Made by a program: the position numbers and the translations under genes. A stretch of DNA of 64,000 nucleotides from Thermoplasmata archaeon (GTDB lineage Archaea > Thermoplasmatota > Thermoplasmata > Lutacidiplasmatales > UBA184). The first letter of the stretch is position 1; the number at the start of each line of letters is the position of its first letter. The stretch spans positions 1-64,000 of the forward strand of contig JAKIWG010000006.1 in the NCBI GenBank assembly GCA_022750155.1, in the 5' to 3' direction. The notes under the pieces are model-generated. The model worked only from the letters and a program-made list of their open reading frames with translations, did no database searches and was not told the DNA's origin. This document shows, in pieces, positions 33,331-41,291 of the stretch.

Positions 33331-33683
33331 TGGACCCCTTGGGAACTTCGGCCAAGCGGCGTCCCGGCCCGCGCGGGCCGGTGACGGGGGCGTCCGGAGC
33401 AATCGATCGCCTCCCAAACTAGGTCGAAGTGCTCCGCCAGGTAGGGCGAGAGCTCGTAGGGAGGAGCATACGCACCGGGGACGGTGCGGGCGACCACGTG
33501 GTTCTGTTCCAAGAGCCGCAGGTGGTGTCGGACGGTTCGGTAGTCCAGATCTAGGGTGGAGGAAAGCTGGTGGGCGTTCGCCGGCGATCGTCGCAACTCC
33601 TCCAGGAGCCGACGCCGGTTCGGGCCCCCGCGAGTGCCAGCGAGGAGGTACCACATCAGGGAACGGAAGGCCGGGTTCAGCAT
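33327..33683 (-). CDS. ArsR-like winged-helix transcriptional regulator
   Basis: A 118-residue DNA-binding protein. RRRLLEELRRSPANAHQLSS followed by TLDLDYRTVRHHLRLLEQNH is the helix-turn-helix plus recognition helix of the ArsR-like class common in archaea. The wing is VVARTVPGAYAPPYELSPYL. The C-terminal 25 residues are basic and unstructured. It leads a two-gene unit with the three-helix membrane protein (4-bp overlap). CATAAG about 36 nt upstream may be the TATA element, giving a leader of about ten bases. Target genes are unknown; the neighbouring surface proteins are candidates. Confidence 0.85.
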   Translation of the reverse strand: MLNPAFRSLMWYLLAGTRGGPNRRRLLEELRRSPANAHQLSSTLDLDYRTVRHHLRLLEQNHVVARTVPGAYAPPYELSPYLAEHFDLVWEAIDCSGRPRHRPARAGTPLGRSSQGVQ

Positions 33684-33752
33684 CGCCGACGACCGGGGGG
33701 TGCGAGGAGGGCGCCGCTTATGACGGGCGCCCTCCCGTTGGTTGGCCGCTTC

Positions 33753-34940
33753 TTAGAACGCGACCAGGCCCTCCGCCGTGGACGGCAGCCCATAGACACT
33801 GGCCGTCTTGACCAGGGCGCCGTGGGCCGCCAGGGCAAACTCGTCGATCTCCCCTGCCGCCGAGGCGTAGGCGAGCAGGTAGTTGCCATTGGAAGTGGTC
33901 ACCGCGAGGTCGGTCGGACCCGACCCCGTGGTCCCGCCGACCGACGCCTGGAGGATGAGGGTGCCATTCAGGCTCACCTGGTAGGTCGAAATGGACGCGT
34001 TGTGCGCATTGGACGTGTAGGCGAACCTCCCTCCCTCGGCGATGGCGACCCAGCACGCGGCCGACTGGTGGTCCGGGACGGTCCCGCTGATCACCGAGAC
34101 GCCTGCGGTCCCGGAGACGGCGTATGAGGAGAGGGCGCCGGGGCCCGCGTCGCTCACCACGAGGTGGCCGTTCGGGGTGAACGCGAACCCGTACGGAGTG
34201 CTGCCGTTCGAGGGGGTCGTCGTCGGTCCCGTGGCGTAGCCCCGCGAACCGACTGCGTACGTGTCGAGGAGGCTCGTCGCTTTCTCGGTCACAACGAGCG
34301 CCTGCCCCCCCGGACTGAACGAGACCTGGGCGGCCCCGGTCGCGTTCGGCGAGCTCAGCGGCCGGTGGGAGCCGGGGAGAGCCGCAAGATGGCCCGACGA
34401 CGACAGCCAGAAGCCTGCGATATCTCCGGCCACCGTGGCGTTCCCGACATTGAGGACATAGACCAACGAACCGTGGATGGCCAGACTGACAGGGCGTACC
34501 CCGCCCGATGCCGCCCGGTCCATGAACGTGAGCAGGGGGCCCGAGCTGGTTGGGGCGTGGACTCGGAACACGGAGATCTGATTGCTGCCGTCGTCGACGA
34601 CCAAGAGCCAGCGGTCATTGGCGGTGAGGGCCAGGGCGCCCTGATCTGCGAGACTCGAACCCGAACCGGCACCGTGTGTGGCGAACGTCCCGGCCCTGAT
34701 TAGCGCGCCGGCGTGCCCGATCCGGTATGCAACGACGGAGTTGCCGCTCGCGTTGTTCGTCATCGTGAACACCGCACTGCCCCAGGCGGTCCCGGAGGAG
34801 GCGGGGGCCGGACCCACCAAGGGCGGCGAGCGGGCGAGCGCGACGGTGGGCACGATCAGCAGGAACAGCGCGGACAAGGTCAACCAGACATGGACACTCG
34901 GGGGTTTCATGGCGAGCGAGGCACGCGATGCTCCCGTCAT
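33753..34940 (-). CDS. secreted lactonase-like seven-bladed beta-propeller
   Basis: A 395-residue secreted protein (second possible start MKPPSVHVWL, 10 codons on). A signal peptide around residues 15-35 is followed by repeats typical of the lactonase/YbhE propeller family: NSVVAYRIGHAGALIRAGTF, NQISVFRVHAPTSSGPLLTF, GDIAGFWLSSSGHLAALPGS, ASISTYQVSLNGTLI, GEIDEFALAAHGALVKTA. Known relatives include 6-phosphogluconolactonase and many non-enzymatic surface proteins. Export argues for the latter here. It lies next to another propeller gene, separated by the regulator/membrane pair. Confidence 0.82.
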   Translation of the reverse strand: MTGASRASLAMKPPSVHVWLTLSALFLLIVPTVALARSPPLVGPAPASSGTAWGSAVFTMTNNASGNSVVAYRIGHAGALIRAGTFATHGAGSGSSLADQGALALTANDRWLLVVDDGSNQISVFRVHAPTSSGPLLTFMDRAASGGVRPVSLAIHGSLVYVLNVGNATVAGDIAGFWLSSSGHLAALPGSHRPLSSPNATGAAQVSFSPGGQALVVTEKATSLLDTYAVGSRGYATGPTTTPSNGSTPYGFAFTPNGHLVVSDAGPGALSSYAVSGTAGVSVISGTVPDHQSAACWVAIAEGGRFAYTSNAHNASISTYQVSLNGTLILQASVGGTTGSGPTDLAVTTSNGNYLLAYASAAGEIDEFALAAHGALVKTASVYGLPSTAEGLVAF

Positions 34941-35310
34941 ACCCCTACGTCAGAACCGCTCCCCAATCGGACCAAACTGCCACCAGTTCCCGGCCAGAGG
35001 CCGGCCCCAACTCTACCCTGGAAATGCGCCCCCGAGGTTCGGGCCGACGATTGGTCGGGCCCGGTAGCAGGGGGCGATTTGAGCGAATCGAATCTTCCGA
35101 GGCGGGGGTCGACCAGAATCCCGCGGCCGAAATGGGCATCACGCTCCGCGCGACGCCAAGGATTCCATGAGGCAAACAAGGGAGAGGACGGACCGCTCAC
35201 GGTGCGTCGTATCGGAACGCTTCCCCCGGCCAGCGTTGTGCCTAACTCCCAGAGCCACGGCGCCGGTTACCAAGATCTCATCGCGAGGCGCGTCGAGTAC
35301 TGGAGCGGGA
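34941..35310. other. 370-bp stretch without a supported gene
   Basis: Several frames are open on both strands, but none shows coding character, a start signal or a known motif. No repeats were seen. Confidence 0.4.
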
Positions 35311-36048
35311 TTAGTATGCGGCGCCCACGGCCCGGGCCAGGAACCGGTTCAAGGGGTCGAGGCTCTTGCATTGGGCGACGAACCGGTCCTCGAACCCCGG
35401 CGCAATGACTTCGGAGTCCTTCATGGGAAGTCCCGAGGTGAAACCCTTGCGCTTGAGGTCGCTCACGAATGGGTGATCGGGGTCGAATCCCGGGGGCGGG
35501 CGTTTTAGCGATTCCCCCTCGACCTCGGGAACCGACGCACGGACTTTACGCCACTCCGGGGTCCGGTCCACGATGGAGTGCCGGATCTGGTCGAGCATCG
35601 CCTTCTCGGGCTGCCACATTCCGGCGTATACCCAGGATTCCGACGGCGCGAGGTGAAGGAAGAAACCGGGGAGGTGTTCGGCCCCCTCGCGAGTCGCTTC
35701 GTGCATGAAATGGATCCCGACCGAAGTCCGATAGGGACTCTTGTCCTTCGAAAACCGAGTGTCCCTGTAGATCCGCATGATCGAGCCCCCCACGGGCCGC
35801 GGGTCGGCGAGGAGGTGCCGGCTCACCTTGCCGAGCTTTGGGCCGACGCTCCGGACGAACGCGAGCGATGGCGCTTGGACCTGCTCCAGGTATCGGCTCT
35901 TGTTCGCGTTGAACCACCCGCGATCATTGTTCTTCGCAAGCTCACGCAGGAACCGGAAGAACTCCGACGAAAAGCCGCTCTTCGCTACGGGTTCAACGTC
36001 CATGGGAGCACCCCCGGGGTTCACCTGGGAGTGCGAATGGACGTTCAT
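35311..36048 (-). CDS. DUF2461/TIGR02453 family protein
   Basis: A 245-residue soluble protein. The family signature is complete: FSSEFFRFLRELAKNNDRGW and WFNANKSRYLEQVQAPSLAF near the start, MRIYRDTRFSKDKSPYRTSV in the middle, and the C-terminal PPPGFDPDHPFVSDLKRKGF. The family is widespread and mostly uncharacterised; no enzymatic activity is established. The ATG at 36003 (MDVEPVAKSG), 15 codons in, is a strong alternative start because family similarity begins just after it; an AGGTGA lies between the two. A TTAGTAC patch at the far 5' side may be the promoter. Confidence 0.85.
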   Translation of the reverse strand: MNVHSHSQVNPGGAPMDVEPVAKSGFSSEFFRFLRELAKNNDRGWFNANKSRYLEQVQAPSLAFVRSVGPKLGKVSRHLLADPRPVGGSIMRIYRDTRFSKDKSPYRTSVGIHFMHEATREGAEHLPGFFLHLAPSESWVYAGMWQPEKAMLDQIRHSIVDRTPEWRKVRASVPEVEGESLKRPPPGFDPDHPFVSDLKRKGFTSGLPMKDSEVIAPGFEDRFVAQCKSLDPLNRFLARAVGAAY

Positions 36049-36063
36049 CGACCGTACTAATCG

Positions 36064-36336
36064 TCAATGTCCGGGGGAGCCGGGCGTGGGAAACATCGGG
36101 GCGAACGGCCGGGCATCGAAGAGGACGGTGATCGACTGGATCTTGTCGTCCTGTACGTGGTGCCACTCCGCGACCAGGGCGGTGCCCGCTGGGGTGCTGG
36201 TCACGAGATCGTACCACATGCAGACGTCTTTGCCATCCACGAACACGTGGCGGATGTCCACGCGCTCGACCATTCCATGCAGTCGCTTCAGTGACTCGAG
36301 GTAGGGCTCTGGACGGTCGAGAGGTACGATACCATC
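36064..36336 (-). pseudogene. truncated SnoaL/NTF2-like protein remnant
   Basis: The stretch PEPYLESLKRLHGM ... VERVDIRHVFVDGKDVCMWY ... WHHVQDDKIQSITVLFDARP looks like the second two thirds of a SnoaL-like (NTF2-fold) protein. The frame runs into a TGA 21 codons before the first ATG (36273), and the N-terminal helices that close the fold are missing. The track ORF of 69 codons from that ATG would be too short to fold alone. Either a frameshift or a deletion removed the start. The upstream DNA instead holds part of a regulator on the other strand. Confidence 0.45.
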
Positions 36337-36473
36337 TCACGCCTCGCGGCGAAGACGCGATCTTCATCCTCCTCGCGTTTCTCCGATACGGAACCCTTCA
36401 CGGCGCGGGGACCCAATCATCGGGAGACCTCCCCGAGGCGAGCCGACCCGGCCCTCGGGTCCGACGCGGATAA
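36291..36473 (+). pseudogene. HxlR-type regulator C-terminal remnant
   Basis: The + strand frame reads GREVRYHLTPRGEDAIFILL followed by AFLRYGTLHGAG, which resembles the wing and last helix of HxlR-family winged-helix regulators (the VEYxLTPxG pattern). The helix-turn-helix that should precede it is absent; the DNA there belongs to the SnoaL-like remnant. It is therefore probably a broken gene. The open frame continues to 36473 with no further family features. Confidence 0.35.
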
Positions 36474-36476
36474 GTA
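36469..36476 (+). promoter_or_regulatory. TATA box of the zinc-ribbon gene at 36501
   Basis: GATAAGTA lies about 28 nt before the ATG at 36501. Confidence 0.55.
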
Positions 36477-36500
36477 GCGACCGTTTCCTCCACGCTGAGA

Positions 36501-37109
36501 ATGGCGACGAAGTTCTGCACGCAGTGTGGAGGGGGAAACCTCCCGCAGGCGAGCTTCTGTCAGTACTGCGGAAGCGCCCTCATGGCCGGGCCGGGCGCAC
36601 CGCTTGCCGGCGCCTTGTCCCCCTCGAACAATCCGCCTCCTCCTCCGCCTCCCGGGCCCTGGGGCGGGTCCTCGTACCCGGTCGGCGGGTCCGCACCCCC
36701 GAAGCGCCGGCGGTGGGGATTGATCGTCGTGGGTGCGGTAGTAGCCCTGCTTGTGATTGGGGGAATCGCGTTCCTGTTCCTACCCTCGTCGCCGGACGTT
36801 GTCGTGACCGGGATCAACTTCAGCTCGCCGGACAACGCGTGCGGGCTCAATGGGCTCGTCGACAATGGGTTCAACGCGAGCAGCGGCGACTCGATCGAAC
36901 TCACCTACGATATCTCCGGAAACAATACGACCGGCAACGCCACCGCCCCCTGCACGATCCATTCCGTTTCGACCTCCACCCCGGGATTCAGCGTGACGGG
37001 GGCAGACGTCCCCTTGATGGTACCGGCAAACGCTATGCAACTGCTCTCGTTCTCGGTCAATGTGCCGGACTCGGGCTACACCGGAGTGCTCTCGCTCGTC
37101 GTCACCTGA
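36501..37109 (+). CDS. zinc-ribbon membrane protein with small ectodomain
   Basis: A 202-residue protein. A zinc ribbon opens it (FCTQCGGGNLPQASFCQYCG, two CxxC pairs), followed by a 35-residue proline/glycine linker, a transmembrane helix (about 74-93, WGLIVVGAVVALLVIGGIAF), and a 100-residue beta-rich ectodomain with an Asn-rich, glycosylation-prone surface (ISGNNTTGNATAPCTIHS) and a likely disulfide. The order is reversed compared with the zinc ribbons at the C-terminus of other membrane proteins in this window, but the topology, zinc domain inside and beta domain outside, is the same. Role unknown. Confidence 0.8.
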   Translation: MATKFCTQCGGGNLPQASFCQYCGSALMAGPGAPLAGALSPSNNPPPPPPPGPWGGSSYPVGGSAPPKRRRWGLIVVGAVVALLVIGGIAFLFLPSSPDVVVTGINFSSPDNACGLNGLVDNGFNASSGDSIELTYDISGNNTTGNATAPCTIHSVSTSTPGFSVTGADVPLMVPANAMQLLSFSVNVPDSGYTGVLSLVVT

Positions 37110-37145
37110 TCCCCCGTCGTCGTTCGGCTTCCCCGCGCCCGCGCT

Positions 37146-39959
37146 TCAAGGAACCTCGATTCGCCCCGAGGGGGTTCCATCGTGGGCCGCCTCTGAACGA
37201 TCCGAAGCCCCGCCCGGTGCGGATTCGGGACCGGCGTGACCGCCGAGGCTCCCCGTGATTGGACGCGCCCATGGGGTGGTCGGCGGGGGGCTCTTCCCCG
37301 ACCGCTTCCGCCCCAGGGGCCCGAAGACGAACCATGCCACCGCCACCCCGACGACCAGGCCGCCGGCCACCAGGAGAATCGACATTGTACTGATCCCTCC
37401 AGCCGAGGAGCCGCTCGTCGGGCTCTGTGCGTACACTATGGTCACCTGGACGGTCTGGCCCTGGACGTAGATCACTCCGGCCGCAACGACCGCCAGGTAG
37501 CCAGCCACTTTTCCCGCGAGGTAATTGTACGACCCATTCGGGAGGGCGGTGACGACGGAGCTCCCCAACCCTCCGAACACCGTCGAACCGAGGACGATAG
37601 ACCACTGGGTCCCCACGGCGAGCCCATACTCGGTGAAGGTGACCGGGAACAGAAACGCCGTGAACAGAACCAGGATTGTGATGTTGGTCCTTTCGTCCAG
37701 ATACGGGCCCGCCGCGGGCTCGGCGACGGTGTACCCGGCCACGGTAGGGATCCGGAACTGATAGGTCGCACCCGGGCCGTTCGCTTGGGGAATCACGATG
37801 GTCAAAGCGGGCGAGGTGAAGGTCTGGCCGTTGAGTACTACGGACCACGGGAAGTTGTGGAGGCCGCTCGCAGTGAACGTGAGGGTGTAGCCGAACCACA
37901 GGGTGGTCAGCGGATATCGGTCGATGTTCGAGGCGTTGATCTCAAGGGGGCTGTCCACGAGGCCGTCTGGGTTCGGCCAGACCTGGCCCGGACCCGAGTA
38001 GAGGTCGGGACCCGTGTGATTCCCCCAGTAATTCCCCCCTTCGGGGTAGCCGGCGTCCCAATGGACCACTTGCGCCGAAGGAGGATTCGACCATCCCGCA
38101 TCCCCTACGAAGTTGTTGTGGTACACCCAGACTCCGCTGTTGCCATCGACCATGAAGCCTACCTGGTCGTCGTAAAACCAGTTGCCAGCCGCGGTCGTGT
38201 TGACATCGTCGACGAGCCTCAGTCCCATGGTCGAAAGCGAGCCGTTGTTGTTCAGTAGCTGGAGGTCCGTGCAGTTCGAAATGGCAAGCGCGTCCCCGAC
38301 ATGGGTGGCATTGTTCTGATCGATGACACTCGCAGACACGAAGGTAGCGAGGATCCCGGTCCCGTTCGCCTGCTGGGTGAATCCCCCGGGATTGTACTGA
38401 ACGGTGAGGCCGGAGGAGTGATTGAGCAGCAACCCCACGTTGCCCGCGTGGTCGATGGTGTTGTTCTCGACCACTGCCGAGTTCACCCCAGAGAGGTTGA
38501 CCGCCGAGTAGCCTGCGCGGGAGTCGAGGTTGAACTCGAACACCAGGTTCTGCGTTGAATCGGCCTCGATCCCCGCATGGTCCGCACCGGACACGTTGTT
38601 GTTTTCGACGGTGGCCTGGCTATCGTCAGATAGCCAGACGGCCGCGGGGAGGCCGGCCGAACCAGAGAAATCGTTGTAGGTCACCCTGAGGGTGGAACTG
38701 AGGGCGTCCTGGAACGCAACGGAATCCCCTCGCGCCGCGTTTCCCTCCACGCGGACGTTCCGGTCGCTGCACATCGATAGGGCCGACGAGGAGGTTCGGT
38801 TTCCATTCAACAATAGGTTCGACTGCACGGTGACGTTCGACGAGAACCCAACCCAGGTCGCCACCGAACGGAAAGAAGAGAGGTTGTTCGAGGCCACCAC
38901 CAGGTTCGTGGTGTTCCCGACCATGACCGCGTGCTGAGCCCCGGTGAACTGACTGGACGTCAGGCTGACGTTGAGGTCGTGTTCGAGATATGCGCCGGTG
39001 GTGAATCCGGAAAAGGTCTCCGAGGTGAACGTCGCCCCCGTGGTGCCGAGGATGGCTATCCCCTCGATTCCCCCGCTGCCGGTGTTCAGCGATCCGGAGA
39101 CGGTGTTCCCATTTTCGACGTGTATGGCCATCTGGCTCAGCGTCAGCGTGTTCGATCGGACGAACGAGAAGGAAACACCCTTCTCAACAATCCCGTGACC
39201 AGTCGAGGACAGTTCGTTGGCTATCAGGTTCACATGGTCTGACCGGAGCACCTCGACCCCCACCGCTGAACCGTTCGCCTGATTCCCCGTGATAGACACC
39301 ACAGAGGAATCGACTATCCCTATCGCGTTCCCGCTCGAGTTGGAAAGCACATTGTTGAGGACGCTGACATTGACGTCACCGCCATAGGTGGTCCCGTTCA
39401 TGCCGGAGCCTGTATTCCCCACCACGCTGAGGTTGACGGAGTCCTCGGCGTCGACGGACCACCCGGCTCCAGTGAGATGATTTCCGGTTACGACCGCCCC
39501 CTGCACCGCCTCGAGTAGGATTCCTGTGGTGGTGGATTCGACGGAGAGGTTCTCGACGACGAGCCGATCGACGTTGAACCCGATGAAGGCCGCATCCGTG
39601 CCATTGACTTGGGTCAGTGTCATTCCATTCCCGTTGAGCACGCTACCGTTCCGTTCGTCGAGTATGGACCCTGTGAACGACGCGGTCAGAGTGTAGGTAT
39701 GACCCGCTACCTGAATCGGTGCGGAGGCGTTGCTCACATTGCCGTCCGGCAGAATGATCGTCCCGTAGGTCGAAGGATGAATCACGGGCTCGGAGGAAAG
39801 CGCACGGGGCCCCGGGGGGTCGGGACCTTGCGGCGATGTGACGACTCGCAGGGGCTGAAAAGGGGCTGAACCGGACGGGACTTTCGTCCAGGTGTGACCG
39901 ATCCCTCCCAACGCCAGGGAGGCAAGGATGAGGGCGACCACAATCGTCGGGGGTCGCAT
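37146..39959 (-). CDS. NosD-like parallel beta-helix surface protein with thermopsin-like modules
   Basis: A 937-residue cell-surface protein. The signal peptide (IVVALILASLALGGIG) is followed by about 500 residues of short NosD/PbH1-type repeats (VVTGNHLTGAG, VVGNTGSGMNG, VVENNTIDHAG and similar), the right-handed parallel beta-helix used for binding or cleaving carbohydrates. A WGNHTGPDLYSGPG block closes the helix. Two modules of the kind found around Thermoplasmata thermopsins follow (LTFTASGLHNFPWSVVLNGQ; VTFTEYGLAVGTQWSIVLGS), then a transmembrane helix and a basic, proline-rich tail. GGTTAACCTTATCAC 27 nt upstream supports the start. Polysaccharide binding is inferred. Confidence 0.88.
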   Translation of the reverse strand: MRPPTIVVALILASLALGGIGHTWTKVPSGSAPFQPLRVVTSPQGPDPPGPRALSSEPVIHPSTYGTIILPDGNVSNASAPIQVAGHTYTLTASFTGSILDERNGSVLNGNGMTLTQVNGTDAAFIGFNVDRLVVENLSVESTTTGILLEAVQGAVVTGNHLTGAGWSVDAEDSVNLSVVGNTGSGMNGTTYGGDVNVSVLNNVLSNSSGNAIGIVDSSVVSITGNQANGSAVGVEVLRSDHVNLIANELSSTGHGIVEKGVSFSFVRSNTLTLSQMAIHVENGNTVSGSLNTGSGGIEGIAILGTTGATFTSETFSGFTTGAYLEHDLNVSLTSSQFTGAQHAVMVGNTTNLVVASNNLSSFRSVATWVGFSSNVTVQSNLLLNGNRTSSSALSMCSDRNVRVEGNAARGDSVAFQDALSSTLRVTYNDFSGSAGLPAAVWLSDDSQATVENNNVSGADHAGIEADSTQNLVFEFNLDSRAGYSAVNLSGVNSAVVENNTIDHAGNVGLLLNHSSGLTVQYNPGGFTQQANGTGILATFVSASVIDQNNATHVGDALAISNCTDLQLLNNNGSLSTMGLRLVDDVNTTAAGNWFYDDQVGFMVDGNSGVWVYHNNFVGDAGWSNPPSAQVVHWDAGYPEGGNYWGNHTGPDLYSGPGQVWPNPDGLVDSPLEINASNIDRYPLTTLWFGYTLTFTASGLHNFPWSVVLNGQTFTSPALTIVIPQANGPGATYQFRIPTVAGYTVAEPAAGPYLDERTNITILVLFTAFLFPVTFTEYGLAVGTQWSIVLGSTVFGGLGSSVVTALPNGSYNYLAGKVAGYLAVVAAGVIYVQGQTVQVTIVYAQSPTSGSSAGGISTMSILLVAGGLVVGVAVAWFVFGPLGRKRSGKSPPPTTPWARPITGSLGGHAGPESAPGGASDRSEAAHDGTPSGRIEVP

Positions 39960-39981
39960 CGACCTCGTTCTGCCGAGGCCG

Positions 39982-39990
39982 TGATAAGGT
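39982..39990 (-). promoter_or_regulatory. TATA box of the NosD-like gene
   Basis: The coding strand reads AACCTTATCAC, centred about 27 nt before the ATG at 39959. Confidence 0.55.
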
Positions 39991-40208
39991 TAACCGGATT
40001 GTAGGAGAGCGACCCACGGAGCGCCAGGTTCCCTGTCCCGAGGAACCCTCGAACCCTTCAGCCTTCCAACGGCGGCCACCGGCGTGAAAAACGTCGGCCA
40101 ATACGGCCAAACGAACCTGGGCCTGGGAATACCTGAAAGCTCGATGGAGTATGGGCGTAACTGGAATAGTACATAGTTTCAGTATGCATCGTTAAGTCAT
40201 CGGAGTGG

Positions 40209-41249
40209 TTGTTCCGGCTCCCGGGGAGCCTCGTGGAAGGACGGAAACTGCAACTGGCCGGCGGCTCGACCTACGTGGTCTCGCTGCCCAAGAGGTGGGT
40301 CACGAACGCTGGGCTGAAGGCCGGCGACACGCTCTTCCTGGAGACCCCCGCCGACGGTGCAGTGGTGGTCCGGCATCACGTCGTAGACAAACCCGCGGTC
40401 CGCCGGAAGGTTTTCCACGAGAAGGGGGAGGAGGCACGGGAACACCTGCTCCGCAAGCTGATTGGTGCGTACGTTTCCGGGTTCGGCCTCATCGAGGTCC
40501 GCTTCCCCTCCGAGCGGGGGCCTTTCGTCCGCCGCGTGGCGAGAGAGTTCTGCCGACTCGTGATCGGCCCGGAAGTGATCGAGGAAAGCCGGGGCAGCCT
40601 GGTCATCCAGGACCTCTCCGACGCCACCGAGCTCAGCGCCGAGAAGTGCCTCCGGCGGATGCACCTCACCGTTCGAGCCATGCTGGAGGACGCCATCCTG
40701 GCTCTCAAGACGTCCACCTCGGCCCTCGCCCATGACGTCGCCCAACGCGACCAGGACGTGGACCGACTGTACTGGATGGTCGCCAAGCAGTACCACCTGA
40801 CCCAGACCTCTTCCAACGCCGGGGCGGATCGGTCCGCCTACCTGGCCGGCCACAGCTATCGGTTGGTGGCGAAGCTACTGGAACGGATCGGCGATCATGC
40901 CGAGCGAATCGCCGGCACCTTCTCCATACTCACGACCGGCAAGGCGATCGATCCGAAGCTGACCAAGGACCTCGATGAAGCCACGGCGTCTGCCGTCGCG
41001 ATTCTCGACAAGGCGTTCACGGCGTTGCTTCAGGGCGACGTCGACGGTGCCAACGATGCCATCGACGATCGGGCTGAACACCAACGGCTGATCGATGCCC
41101 TCTCCCACCGGGTGGCCACCCGCAAGGGCGAGGAGCTCCTCGCACTCGGCACCGTGGTGGACAGCCTCGGCCGAACCGCCAGCTATGCGGCCGACATCGC
41201 CGAGCAGGCGATCGATCTCGCGGTTCTCATGACCCCGGAAGCGGGCTGA
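40209..41249 (+). CDS. PhoU-family protein with AbrB-like N-terminal domain
   Basis: A 346-residue regulator of a type common in archaea. Residues 9-55 form an AbrB/SpoVT-like DNA-binding hairpin (RKLQLAGGSTYVVSLPKRWV, then AGLKAGDTLFLE). The rest is a tandem PhoU helical bundle: ALAHDVAQRDQDVDRLYWMV and LVAKLLERIGDHAERIAGTF in the middle, and LGRTASYAADIAEQAIDLAV at the end, with the acidic metal-binding E/D-xxD patterns. PhoU proteins control phosphate uptake; the AbrB fusion suggests direct DNA binding. The start may be TTG 40209 or GTG 40233 (VEGRKLQLAGG). It flanks a pilus locus that carries a PstS-pilin fusion. Confidence 0.9.
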   Translation: MFRLPGSLVEGRKLQLAGGSTYVVSLPKRWVTNAGLKAGDTLFLETPADGAVVVRHHVVDKPAVRRKVFHEKGEEAREHLLRKLIGAYVSGFGLIEVRFPSERGPFVRRVAREFCRLVIGPEVIEESRGSLVIQDLSDATELSAEKCLRRMHLTVRAMLEDAILALKTSTSALAHDVAQRDQDVDRLYWMVAKQYHLTQTSSNAGADRSAYLAGHSYRLVAKLLERIGDHAERIAGTFSILTTGKAIDPKLTKDLDEATASAVAILDKAFTALLQGDVDGANDAIDDRAEHQRLIDALSHRVATRKGEELLALGTVVDSLGRTASYAADIAEQAIDLAVLMTPEAG

Positions 41250-41291
41250 ACGGAATCCTCCGTCCTGTCGAAAGCGCCAGGGACCGGTGGG

